Shown: positions 25,883-32,932 of the stretch, one piece after another | Layout: each line of letters starts with the position of its first letter | Numbering within the stretch: position 1 is the stretch's first letter | NCBI GenBank assembly: GCA_002420305.1 | Contig: DIHT01000018.1 | Span: 1-32,932, forward strand | Direction of reading: 5' to 3' | DNA: 32,932 nt | Source: Akkermansiaceae bacterium UBA5689 | GTDB lineage: Bacteria > Verrucomicrobiota > Verrucomicrobiia > Verrucomicrobiales > Akkermansiaceae | Translations under genes and position numbers: made by a program | Notes under the pieces: generated by a model | Told to the model about the DNA's origin: nothing | The model's database searches: none | The model's input: only the letters and a program-made list of their open reading frames with translations

Positions 25883-25910
25883 TTGACACGGGGATGTGAT
25901 TCCTTATGGT
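25883..25910 (+). promoter_or_regulatory. Promoter placing transcription at the start codon of the 49-residue peptide
   Basis: A perfect -35 TTGACA (25883-25888) and a TATGGT -10 (25905-25910, four of six bases) are separated by 16 bp. A start 7 bp after the -10 falls on the ATG at 25917, which would make the transcript leaderless. The promoter lies 15 bp past the parC-like stop codon. Confidence 0.55.
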
Positions 25911-25916
25911 GTTCTT

Positions 25917-26066
25917 ATGAACACATTGACATGGCATCTGCGTAATCAATTTCTCAAGATCCGTCTGAAACGTCTACAGCGTCAATTCGATCTTCTGGAT
26001 CGGACTAGGCCCGGGGGAAGGCGCCGTCATTCCTCCTATGGGTCTAGGCTAGTCTTTAGGGGGTAG
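25917..26066 (+). CDS. 49-residue very basic small protein, unrecognised
   Basis: The frame from ATG 25917 to TAG 26064-26066 encodes a protein with about 14 Arg/Lys residues and few acidic ones. Residues 1-30 look like an amphipathic helix (LRNQFLKIRLKRLQRQFDLL), and the rest is arginine-rich and probably unstructured (RPGGRRRHSSYGSRLVFRG). This composition fits a nucleic-acid- or ribosome-associated protein, but I recognise no family. Support is the strong promoter directly in front and the uninterrupted frame. There is no ribosome binding site, as expected if the message is leaderless. It lies between the topoisomerase subunit and secretin genes. Confidence 0.6.
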   Translation: MNTLTWHLRNQFLKIRLKRLQRQFDLLDRTRPGGRRRHSSYGSRLVFRG

Positions 26067-26197
26067 CGCTATGGCTTTCGATGGTGAATATAGGTAGTTT
26101 CACCCGGATTTTTGTGCTGACGGAAGGGGCATCCTCCGCTAGAAAACCCAGCATCACACCCGCCCCCCACACAACCCCTCGGCGCCATCACAGCTTT

Positions 26198-28600
26198 ATG
26201 GGTCGACTCTCCAGCTTGGTGCCGATCGTTTCGGCCCTGCTGCTTGGGGGCTTGGCCTGTCATGCCGACGAATCAGAGATTGTTCAACGGGAGCTTGGGA
26301 GACGGGCTCAGGTGACTCAGCAGGCTCAGCACGCACTATTGGCGGGAGACAAGGCCTACAGGCTTGCCGACTATGCAACCGCGGTAACTGAATTCGCGAG
26401 GGCGTTTGGACTCTTTCCCGGTGGCGAAGCGACTGCCGGCCTTAAATCGGCTGCTCAAGAACGGTTTGCACAGGCCTCGGTAGAGCGTGCCCGGCAGCTT
26501 GCCAAAGTTGGAGACTACCCCGAGGCGGCAGCCTTGCTCGATGCTGTGCTGGAGCCAGGAGTTGCCCCCAAGCACGCAGGCGCAAGGGAGATGATGGCCC
26601 GTCTGGGAGATCCGATTCGAAACAATCCTGCCCTGACGCCAGAGCATGCAAAGAAGGTCGAGGAGGTTCGGCGTTACCTTTCCGAGGCTGAGGGTTTTGT
26701 GGAGCTTGGGCAGTTTGATCGAGCACAGGTTGTTTATGGGCAGGTCCTGACGATTGATCCTCACAATTCTGCAGCACGGCGAGGCATGGAAAGTGTGCAT
26801 GCGCAGAAGGTAGAGTATTCGGAGACCGCCCGGGATGCGGCTCGGGCCAAGCTGCTCAGCGATGTGGGTCAGGCTTGGGCATCTCCTATACCAAAGGGAG
26901 TCAGCGGACTGGCAGATGCGGACTTCGGAGCTTTGAGAGACGGAGCCCGCTTCGGTGCATCGGCATCTGAAAAGCTCGCTTCGATGATTATCCCTGTGGT
27001 GGATATGGATCAGGTTCGATTAGGAGAAGCCATCGATTTTCTGAGGCAGCAGGCAGCCGCTCTTGATGTCAATGAGTTGGATGCTTCTCGGAAGGGTATT
27101 GCGTTTGTGATTCAGCTCGGCAACGCGGACGAGGTAAGGGCTAGGTCAATCGAGACAACAACCTTCAGCTTAAAGTTGCGGAATGTCCCAATGCGCAAGG
27201 TGCTGGATTTAGTTCTGGAAGCGACTCGAACCCAAGCCCGCATTGATGAATATGCGGTAGTGATTCGCCCTGCGGGGGTAATTAGTGATGAGTTAGTTTT
27301 CCGGCAATTCAAGATGCCTCCAGACTTTCTCAGCAGAGAGGATCTGGGCGGTGAGGCAGGGGGTGCTGATGCCGATCCGTTTGCGGGGAACGATGCGCCC
27401 AAGAGAGGACTTGTGAAGCGGTTGAGTGCCCAAGATTACCTGAAGCAGAAAGGCGTCAATTTCCCCCCCGGCGCTAGCGCCCTCTACCGGACACAATCTT
27501 CGATTCTCTCGGTCAAGAATACTGAGACCAATATGGCTTTGGTCGAGGTGATTGTGGGCTCTATTGTTGATGCGGAACCGGTGATGATTATCGTGGAGGC
27601 TCGAATCATCCGTTCCACCGAACAGCGACTCGAAGAGCTCGGATTCGACTGGCTGCTTGATGGCGCTCAGGAGGTCACTAACGAACTCTTTTTTGGTGGA
27701 GGGACGGTCGGGAATGGAACACCGACTGTCGCAGCTCCATTTCGGCCGATTACTGCTGGTAATCGGAGTGGCAATCTTGCCACCGAGACGAATAGCATTG
27801 ATGGCGCGATTGCCCGGACATCGCTGGGGGACTCCCAGTTGAGGGCCCCAGGAGCGATCTTTGCGACCGGTATCGCTAATAACAACACTGTTGGAATGCT
27901 GATGCGTGGTGTCGGTCGGCATAAGGGGCTCGATTTAATGACGAAGAAGACGGTCATAACGCGCTCCGGTCAAAGCGCGACAATCGAGTCGGTTCGCGAA
28001 TTCATTTACCCAACGGAATACGAGCCACCGGAACTCCCCAATCAGGTCGGTGGCAATTTTGGAGTGGATGCAGCTGGTGGGTTGGTTCAGCAGGCAGCTG
28101 GCGTCACGCCTGTGACACCTGCGCATCCGACAGCTTTCGAGACGACTAATCTTGGCTGCATGCTCGAGGTTCTGCCTCAACTGGGGAGCGATGGGGTGAT
28201 TGAGGTCTCCATTAAGCCTGAGATTCGGGATTTTGACGGCTTCATTAACTATGGAACGCCAATTTTGGGCGGAAGCAGTAGCTCGGTCTTCGATCCCACC
28301 GGGGGCGCACTTAGCGGGGGTTCCTTCGGAGTGCTCACTGAAAATGCAATTCTCATGCCCGTCTTCAGCACGATCCGGGGAAATTCAACGCTGTCAATTT
28401 ATCAGGGCGAAACGGTAGTGCTTGGCGGGTTGCTCAGAAGCTCTCAGATCAGTGTTGACGATGAGACGCCAGTTCTGAGCCGGATTCCCCTAATCGGGCG
28501 CTACTTTAAGTCACAGTCGCAAACTTCAGTGAAAGACGCTTACATCATTTTGGTGAGTGTCCGTCTTGAGGACCCGTCCGGACAACCCGTCAGCCGCTAG
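26198..28600 (+). CDS. Amuc_1098-like outer-membrane secretin (type II secretion / type IV pilus type)
   Basis: The ATG at 26198 starts a signal peptide (RLSSLVPIVSALLLGGLACHA), giving 800 residues; the frame is open to 26081, without a signal there. Residues 25 to about 230 are alpha-helical TPR-like repeats (YRLADYATAVTEFARAFGLF, FVELGQFDRAQVVYGQVL). An N-domain follows (MRKVLDLVLEATRTQARIDE). From about 463 is the secretin ring domain: MIIVEARIIRSTEQRLEELG, then beta strands ending with GETVVLGGLLRSSQ and VLSRIPLIGRYFKS near 750. The layout of TPR plus secretin resembles Amuc_1098 from Akkermansia, part of a pilus-like system. The other genes of that cluster (Amuc_1099-1102) are not recognisable here. 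Confidence 0.85.
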   Translation: MGRLSSLVPIVSALLLGGLACHADESEIVQRELGRRAQVTQQAQHALLAGDKAYRLADYATAVTEFARAFGLFPGGEATAGLKSAAQERFAQASVERARQLAKVGDYPEAAALLDAVLEPGVAPKHAGAREMMARLGDPIRNNPALTPEHAKKVEEVRRYLSEAEGFVELGQFDRAQVVYGQVLTIDPHNSAARRGMESVHAQKVEYSETARDAARAKLLSDVGQAWASPIPKGVSGLADADFGALRDGARFGASASEKLASMIIPVVDMDQVRLGEAIDFLRQQAAALDVNELDASRKGIAFVIQLGNADEVRARSIETTTFSLKLRNVPMRKVLDLVLEATRTQARIDEYAVVIRPAGVISDELVFRQFKMPPDFLSREDLGGEAGGADADPFAGNDAPKRGLVKRLSAQDYLKQKGVNFPPGASALYRTQSSILSVKNTETNMALVEVIVGSIVDAEPVMIIVEARIIRSTEQRLEELGFDWLLDGAQEVTNELFFGGGTVGNGTPTVAAPFRPITAGNRSGNLATETNSIDGAIARTSLGDSQLRAPGAIFATGIANNNTVGMLMRGVGRHKGLDLMTKKTVITRSGQSATIESVREFIYPTEYEPPELPNQVGGNFGVDAAGGLVQQAAGVTPVTPAHPTAFETTNLGCMLEVLPQLGSDGVIEVSIKPEIRDFDGFINYGTPILGGSSSSVFDPTGGALSGGSFGVLTENAILMPVFSTIRGNSTLSIYQGETVVLGGLLRSSQISVDDETPVLSRIPLIGRYFKSQSQTSVKDAYIILVSVRLEDPSGQPVSR

Positions 28601-28627
28601 GGCAATCAACGAGTTCGGCTCAGAGTA

Positions 28628-30109
28628 ATGGCAAAGGACAGCGAACCCCGTAGTTACTCCGTCGAGGAAATGATGGAGAAACTCAAGAAGGGGAAGCAGA
28701 ATCAGTCGTCAACTCGCGATAAGGAATTGGTCACCCGGGCTGACGGTTCCCAAGTGACGCGAGTGCGGAAAAGGAAGCGGCGCACGCAACAAAGCAAGCG
28801 AAAGCCCAAGCCAGTCCGCCGGAGAAAATATGGTCTCTACGCCGTTATCGCTCTTATCTTACTGGTCGTAGTTGGTGGGATCTCCATCGTGACGATGGTA
28901 GCGCGTTTCAATAGCAGGGGTTTTCGGGAAGATATTGCGGCAAGCGTAGGCTCTGCTTCTGGTGCGGCCGTAAGAATCAATGACTTGTCGGTCAATCCAA
29001 TCAGAACTCGGGTTCAGTCGGTGGAGATGACGTGGCCCCGGGGGGGCATGACTCGCACCCTGACCCTTGCAGACCTGGAAACCCGTCTGAACCTTTCCAG
29101 CTTTTTCCGGTCCCGACTCGAAGGTCCTGAGATGTATGCGCGCACCGCCACAATGCGACTGGGGCCAGTTAGTGGAAGTCCGAGTGTGATTCGGACTATT
29201 GAACCCGGGGATTTTTTCAGTTTCGGGCACTACCGGTGCAACCAGTTTGATCTTGAATATGGAATGGATTCAAAGGCGGCGGCCTTGCAGATTCGAGATT
29301 CTGAGCTCGTGGTAAGGGAGCGTTCCAGTAACGGGGGATTGCAGTTCCAGCTTAGCGGAGGATTTCTTCGCTTTGGAAATTGGTGCGAGCTGAAGGTTCA
29401 AAATGGTCTCGGAGAGTGGCATGATGGCGGCTTCCATCTTGTTTCTCTTCGAACGCAGAGCGAGGAGGGAGGAAAGGCGGTTTTTAAAGGAGTTCAGCCG
29501 ATCGCCGAAGACGGCGAGTCGAGTTTTGATGTGGACCTAACCGAGTTTCCACTGGAGCAATTGTTGGGGGAGAAAAGTCTCGGAAGAATGCTGAGCGCAC
29601 GTGTGGATTCTTCAAGGGGTGCTCTATCTGTTAATTCTGGCACGGAGATGAACGCTCAGGTGGAAGTGGCCTTTACGGGAAAGGATAGCTCCATCGATGG
29701 CTTCAGATTTTTAGGGGGCCTCGCCTCGATACTGAGGAAGGAGCATTATTCGAGACCCGAAGGTGGTACTATTTCAGGAGTGTTGCGGCGGAATCTTAAT
29801 CAACTCATCATTGAAAATTTGCGCTACGAGATTCGTTCCCACATGGTTTTAACCGGGACGATTGTAGTTGAAGATGAGGAGATGAGTGGTGAGTTACGGC
29901 TGGGGGTCCCAGAGGCGCTGATGATGAAGACTCTGGATCAACCGCGATACTCTTCCTTCAGCCAGCCCGCTCAGGGCTACTGCTGGACCGACCTCCAGTT
30001 GAGTGGCTCTCTGGATCAGCCCAATGATGATTTTCTGAAAAGACTGCAGGCTTCGCCAGTTGAGTCTGAGGTCCCCTTAAAAAACGAGGGTCAACCAGTC
30101 GGACAGTAA
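28628..30109 (+). CDS. Unrecognised single-pass membrane protein with basic cytoplasmic tail
   Basis: The 493-residue protein has a cytoplasmic N-terminus with about 25 Arg/Lys residues (KRKRRTQQSKRKPKPVRRRK, 48-67), then one membrane helix at about 69-91 (LYAVIALILLVVVGGISIV). The remaining 400 residues, beta-rich and outside the cytoplasm, resemble AsmA or DUF748 envelope proteins in general pattern (residues 95-130: FNSRGFREDIAASVGSASG, then LSVNPIRTRVQSVEMTW), but I cannot name a family. It begins 27 bp after the secretin stop, so co-transcription is likely, and a role in envelope assembly or substrate transfer is a guess. Confidence 0.8.
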   Translation: MAKDSEPRSYSVEEMMEKLKKGKQNQSSTRDKELVTRADGSQVTRVRKRKRRTQQSKRKPKPVRRRKYGLYAVIALILLVVVGGISIVTMVARFNSRGFREDIAASVGSASGAAVRINDLSVNPIRTRVQSVEMTWPRGGMTRTLTLADLETRLNLSSFFRSRLEGPEMYARTATMRLGPVSGSPSVIRTIEPGDFFSFGHYRCNQFDLEYGMDSKAAALQIRDSELVVRERSSNGGLQFQLSGGFLRFGNWCELKVQNGLGEWHDGGFHLVSLRTQSEEGGKAVFKGVQPIAEDGESSFDVDLTEFPLEQLLGEKSLGRMLSARVDSSRGALSVNSGTEMNAQVEVAFTGKDSSIDGFRFLGGLASILRKEHYSRPEGGTISGVLRRNLNQLIIENLRYEIRSHMVLTGTIVVEDEEMSGELRLGVPEALMMKTLDQPRYSSFSQPAQGYCWTDLQLSGSLDQPNDDFLKRLQASPVESEVPLKNEGQPVGQ

Positions 30110-30257
30110 ATCATAAAGAAAAGGCGCCTCGGCACCTTGGCTAGGTTGTCCGGTTACTGACAGGTTCTTCACATTTGAATCTCATCTTGTTCACAGCATT
30201 CAAGCTTGTCTGGAATGAACAGGTATCACTAGCCTATGGGGCGATCGTTTCGCTTCC

Positions 30258-32726
30258 ATGCCGATGAGTGTTCCTGACCCGTTTAGCCGCCGTTTCGAGG
30301 TATTCGGACGGGACCCCCAAGAATTTGTTATTTCGATCAATCAACCCGCTCGAGATCTTCTTAAGGCCTACCTTCGTGAAGGGTCACAGGGAGAAGGCCG
30401 GGTGATATTGTTACAGGCTCCACGAGCTGGTTATGGAAAAACTACTCTCTTGCAGTCGGTTGCCACCGAGCTTCGAGAGAGTCACCGTTTTGTTCGCATC
30501 CAACTTACGAACGGTCGGACTACGGACGCGGCTCACGTCTTGGAATATGTTCTCCAATCTCTGTGTGAAGTAGTTTCGGAGAGCGCTACCCTTACAAAGT
30601 TAGATTTGCTAGCCCGGGAGGTCCTCGCCCTCGGGCTGGAACCTCTCGTTGCATCCGGTGAGGTGCCCTGCCAAGATCGGGAAAGCGCTCTTGAGAGTCT
30701 TCGGGATAACCCAGCCCAGACCTTTGACTTTCACTATGACGGGGCCGTTACTGCCCATTGGACTAAAACAAATTTTGAGGTTCTTGGTCCCAGGCTTGCA
30801 GCCGAGCTTGCGCGGATCAGTGGAGCAAGCCTTCGGGAAGCCTCTTACTGGGTTGAGCTTCTTTTTCGATTCGCAACAACGCCACCCGATAATGTCGAAC
30901 GTGCTCGGCTGCTTTTCGAAACTATTTTCCGTAACGACCTGCAGAATCAATCTTCCTCCACAGCTGAGGAGAGGCTTCATGGCCTCCTCAGTCTGATCGG
31001 CACGGTCGCATGTCCCGTTCTGATTGTTGACGATACCGAGGGTCTCTCAACCTCTCCACAGGATGCTCTGGCCCTTGCTTCCTTTCTTTCAAATATTTCG
31101 CAGTCCTGCCCAGGGGCGATCGCTATCCTTAGCGTTAATGATGATATTTGGGCATCTTCATTCCTGCCTAACCTGCCCGGGGGTCTCGCCGATCGCTTGC
31201 TGGCCTACCAGATCACCCTTGATGCCCTCACCGCCGAGGATGTTGAAGCTATGATTAGCGCAAGAGCAGGAGAGCGGGCCGCTGAGGTTCTCGGAAAGAT
31301 CGACTGGAGCGCATCAGGTAATCCTCTCTATCCCAGACGTATTGTAGAGCTCGCTTCCTCGGCTTGGGCACGGTTGGAACATCCCATGCCAGAGGCGAAA
31401 GAGGTCAACGAGGTTGAGAATAGTGTGCCGGATTCAGCGAGTGACACACGTTTGGAACTTCCGGATATTGGAGTCAGCCCCCTTGAAGAGGTTCACGCCG
31501 AGGGGCCTCGGCCAGCAAGTCACAAAGTTCAAGAGGTTTACTCTGAGAAGGTGTTGGACGAGGACGTCCCGGTGCTCAACCCGGAAGTGTCGGGACAGAA
31601 ATCCGTCGAGAATCCGATTGCTTCTGGGCCAGAGGTTGGCGAGAGAGCGTCAGCGTCCGTCGAAGAGGTGCCGTTAGTGGGCGCTGAACATTCAATAGGG
31701 ACCCCAAGCCCCTTCGAGGTTGTTCTGCCGGCCAAAGACGGCCCATCCCCCGCGTTTCCACCCCCTAGAGATACAGATGAAATATATCCATCAGGCTCTG
31801 TAAATTTCTCTGATGACGAAGCTTCAGTCGACCAGATCCCATCCGCAAGGCGTCAGGATGTGCAGCGTCCACCACGGCCATTTCGCTCAAGGAGCGCCGA
31901 TCATGGATATCAGTCGTCCCATCTCGGAAGTGACGAGGCGTCGTTGATGGAGAACGCTGAGAAAGGTGACCATGAGGAGCAAACACCCTCTCCTTTGATA
32001 CAAGATGAGCAGGATCCTACCCGAGGCGAAATTGAGTTTTCCAAGCTCAAGCCCCTCTCGGAAAAACCTGTGCAGTCGAGTCATTTTGAAGACTCGTTGA
32101 CTGCGGCTAGTGGGCATTCAGAAGGGGATACCTTCGCTGCGGATGAGAGTGGTGGTTCCGAACCGGACTTTAGTGCTCCTGACTACTTCAATGGAAACCA
32201 GAAACTGCCTGACTCCCTTCCGGAACCAGAGCCTTGCGCTCCCAAGGATCCCGTGCCGATGTCGAGCCCGTTTGAGCCTCAGCCTATGGACCCAGCGGAG
32301 TCGCCATTCTCTGCGGTGCACTCTGAGTCAACTCCACTAGCGGACTCTCCTGAAGAGCGAGCTAACAGCTCTTATCACATCGACGCGTTAGATGATTTTT
32401 CTCAGGTTGCTCCACCAACGAATGCTCCTGTTGATCCTTCTCCAGTGCAGACCGAAAATTCTATGGCCAGAGTTCCTGACTCGGAATTAAGTTCGGGTGA
32501 GCCGGCCAGGGAGTGGTGGCCGGGAGATCCATCAGATACTACAGAGCAGGGTGTCGCCGAGACCCCATCCCCCTTTGTTGCGGTCGGGACCCCTCCCAAA
32601 CCCATTCCTCATTCAAAGAAAACAGAGGCAAGAGCTCAGCCTCGACCTGTTGATCCAGCAGCTACAGATAGAGAAGAGGTTGAGAGGATGCTAAAGCTCC
32701 TGCGTGAGAGGCAGGATAATCACTGA
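30258..32726 (+). CDS. P-loop ATPase with long acidic disordered tail and repeated SPF motifs
   Basis: The N-terminal 375 residues form an AAA/STAND-like NTPase: Walker A LQAPRAGYGKTTLL (Lys61), and Walker B VLIVDDTEG (Asp258-Asp259). The first Walker A position is Pro, not Gly/Ala. From about 380 to 800 the protein is acidic, rich in Glu, Ser and Pro, and looks disordered. It carries the repeated short motif SPFxx(V/Q) at residues 484, 670, 682 and 771. It ends with a short charged helix (REEVERMLKLLRERQ). The fold suggests a nucleotide-driven switch or adaptor; I do not recognise the family. It follows the membrane protein by 148 bp and precedes tRNA-Asn. Confidence 0.85.
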   Translation: MPMSVPDPFSRRFEVFGRDPQEFVISINQPARDLLKAYLREGSQGEGRVILLQAPRAGYGKTTLLQSVATELRESHRFVRIQLTNGRTTDAAHVLEYVLQSLCEVVSESATLTKLDLLAREVLALGLEPLVASGEVPCQDRESALESLRDNPAQTFDFHYDGAVTAHWTKTNFEVLGPRLAAELARISGASLREASYWVELLFRFATTPPDNVERARLLFETIFRNDLQNQSSSTAEERLHGLLSLIGTVACPVLIVDDTEGLSTSPQDALALASFLSNISQSCPGAIAILSVNDDIWASSFLPNLPGGLADRLLAYQITLDALTAEDVEAMISARAGERAAEVLGKIDWSASGNPLYPRRIVELASSAWARLEHPMPEAKEVNEVENSVPDSASDTRLELPDIGVSPLEEVHAEGPRPASHKVQEVYSEKVLDEDVPVLNPEVSGQKSVENPIASGPEVGERASASVEEVPLVGAEHSIGTPSPFEVVLPAKDGPSPAFPPPRDTDEIYPSGSVNFSDDEASVDQIPSARRQDVQRPPRPFRSRSADHGYQSSHLGSDEASLMENAEKGDHEEQTPSPLIQDEQDPTRGEIEFSKLKPLSEKPVQSSHFEDSLTAASGHSEGDTFAADESGGSEPDFSAPDYFNGNQKLPDSLPEPEPCAPKDPVPMSSPFEPQPMDPAESPFSAVHSESTPLADSPEERANSSYHIDALDDFSQVAPPTNAPVDPSPVQTENSMARVPDSELSSGEPAREWWPGDPSDTTEQGVAETPSPFVAVGTPPKPIPHSKKTEARAQPRPVDPAATDREEVERMLKLLRERQDNH

Positions 32727-32811
32727 AACGGAACCTATAGATCTTCGGAACATGGAGAATTTACTTGCTCCCTGTGGTGCTCTCGGATCATCTTCCCACC
32801 CGCTTTCACGG

Positions 32812-32886
32812 TCCTGCGTAGCTCAGCGGTAGAGCGGGTGGCTGTTAACCACTAGGTCGTTGGTTCGAATCCAACCGCAGGAGCCA
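32812..32886 (+). tRNA. tRNA-Asn(GTT)
   Basis: Acceptor TCCTGCG pairs perfectly with CGCAGGA, D stem GCTC/GAGC, anticodon stem GGTGG/CCACT with loop CTGTTAA (anticodon GTT), T arm GTTGG/CCAAC with TTCGAAT. Discriminator G at 32883 is typical for tRNA-Asn. CCA is encoded at 32884-32886. It reads AAC and AAU codons. Confidence 0.97.
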
Positions 32887-32894
32887 CTTTAACT

Positions 32895-32924
32895 CCCTCA
32901 ACTTCAATCAGTTGAGGGTTTTTT
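32895..32924 (+). terminator. Intrinsic terminator after tRNA-Asn
   Basis: CCCTCAAC (32895-32902) pairs perfectly with GTTGAGGG (32911-32918) around an 8 nt loop, and a run of six T follows. It lies 8 bp after the tRNA CCA end, so it closes that transcript. Confidence 0.93.
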
Positions 32925-32932
32925 ATTTGGTG

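Noticed and set aside
19118..28624. 13-base repeat GTTCGGCTCAGAG at 19118 and at 28612
   Set aside because: A shared 13-mer is expected by chance several times in 33 kb, and the two contexts do not match further.
30119..30137. Hairpin AAGGCGC-CTCG-GCACCTT after the basic-tailed membrane protein
   Set aside because: It has an internal C-A mismatch and no T run, so I do not call it a terminator.
1..32932. CRISPR array, insertion sequence, prophage or toxin-antitoxin pair
   Set aside because: No regularly spaced repeats, transposase, integrase or phage structural signatures were seen, and the three tRNA genes show no flanking attachment-site duplication that I could detect.

Overview
This window looks like part of a chromosome from the phylum Verrucomicrobiota, most likely near the Opitutales/Puniceicoccales. 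The lineage call rests on four family-level signs read from the proteins. One is a giant secreted dehydrogenase/HEAT/cytochrome c protein of the Pirellula-Verrucomicrobium type. The second is a secretin resembling Amuc_1098 of Akkermansia. The third is a short ParE/ParC-like topoisomerase pair. The fourth is lamin-tail/Calx-beta surface proteins with a C-terminal module often seen on Verrucomicrobia exported proteins. The DNA is moderately GC-rich. Many genes lack a clear Shine-Dalgarno sequence and several seem to start with TTG or GTG.

Layout. Positions 1-6559 hold a truncated glycine-zipper lipoprotein (-), then pyrD and hemW (-, probably one unit). A divergent squalene/phytoene synthase-like gene and an enolase-superfamily gene follow (+). 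A membrane-anchored subtilase (-) converges on the enolase gene so closely that their stop codons share a CTAG. Positions 6704-13029 hold a PLP-dependent cystathionine gamma-synthase-like gene (+), a small unknown gene (-), a secreted esterase-like hydrolase (-), a CAU tRNA best read as tRNA-Ile2, an MFS transporter that begins almost at the tRNA 3' end (+), and mtnA (-). Positions 13039-19066 hold the 1038-residue heme protein (+), tRNA-Arg(CCG) (-), an NhaC-type antiporter (-) and a Tat-exported M15-like peptidase (+).

Positions 19198-32726 are all on the + strand: a lamin-tail/Calx-beta surface protein, parE- and parC-like genes, a 49-residue basic peptide that appears leaderless, an Amuc_1098-like secretin, a basic-tailed single-pass membrane protein, and a P-loop ATPase with a 450-residue acidic disordered tail carrying repeated SPF motifs. 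tRNA-Asn(GTT) and a strong terminator close the window.

Most genes are housekeeping or envelope functions in short transcription units. I see no insertion sequence, phage, CRISPR array or classical defence island. The part most likely to hold undescribed biology is 25883-32726: the leaderless micro-protein, the secretin, the anchored protein and the unusual ATPase. Their functional connection is inferred from order and strand only.
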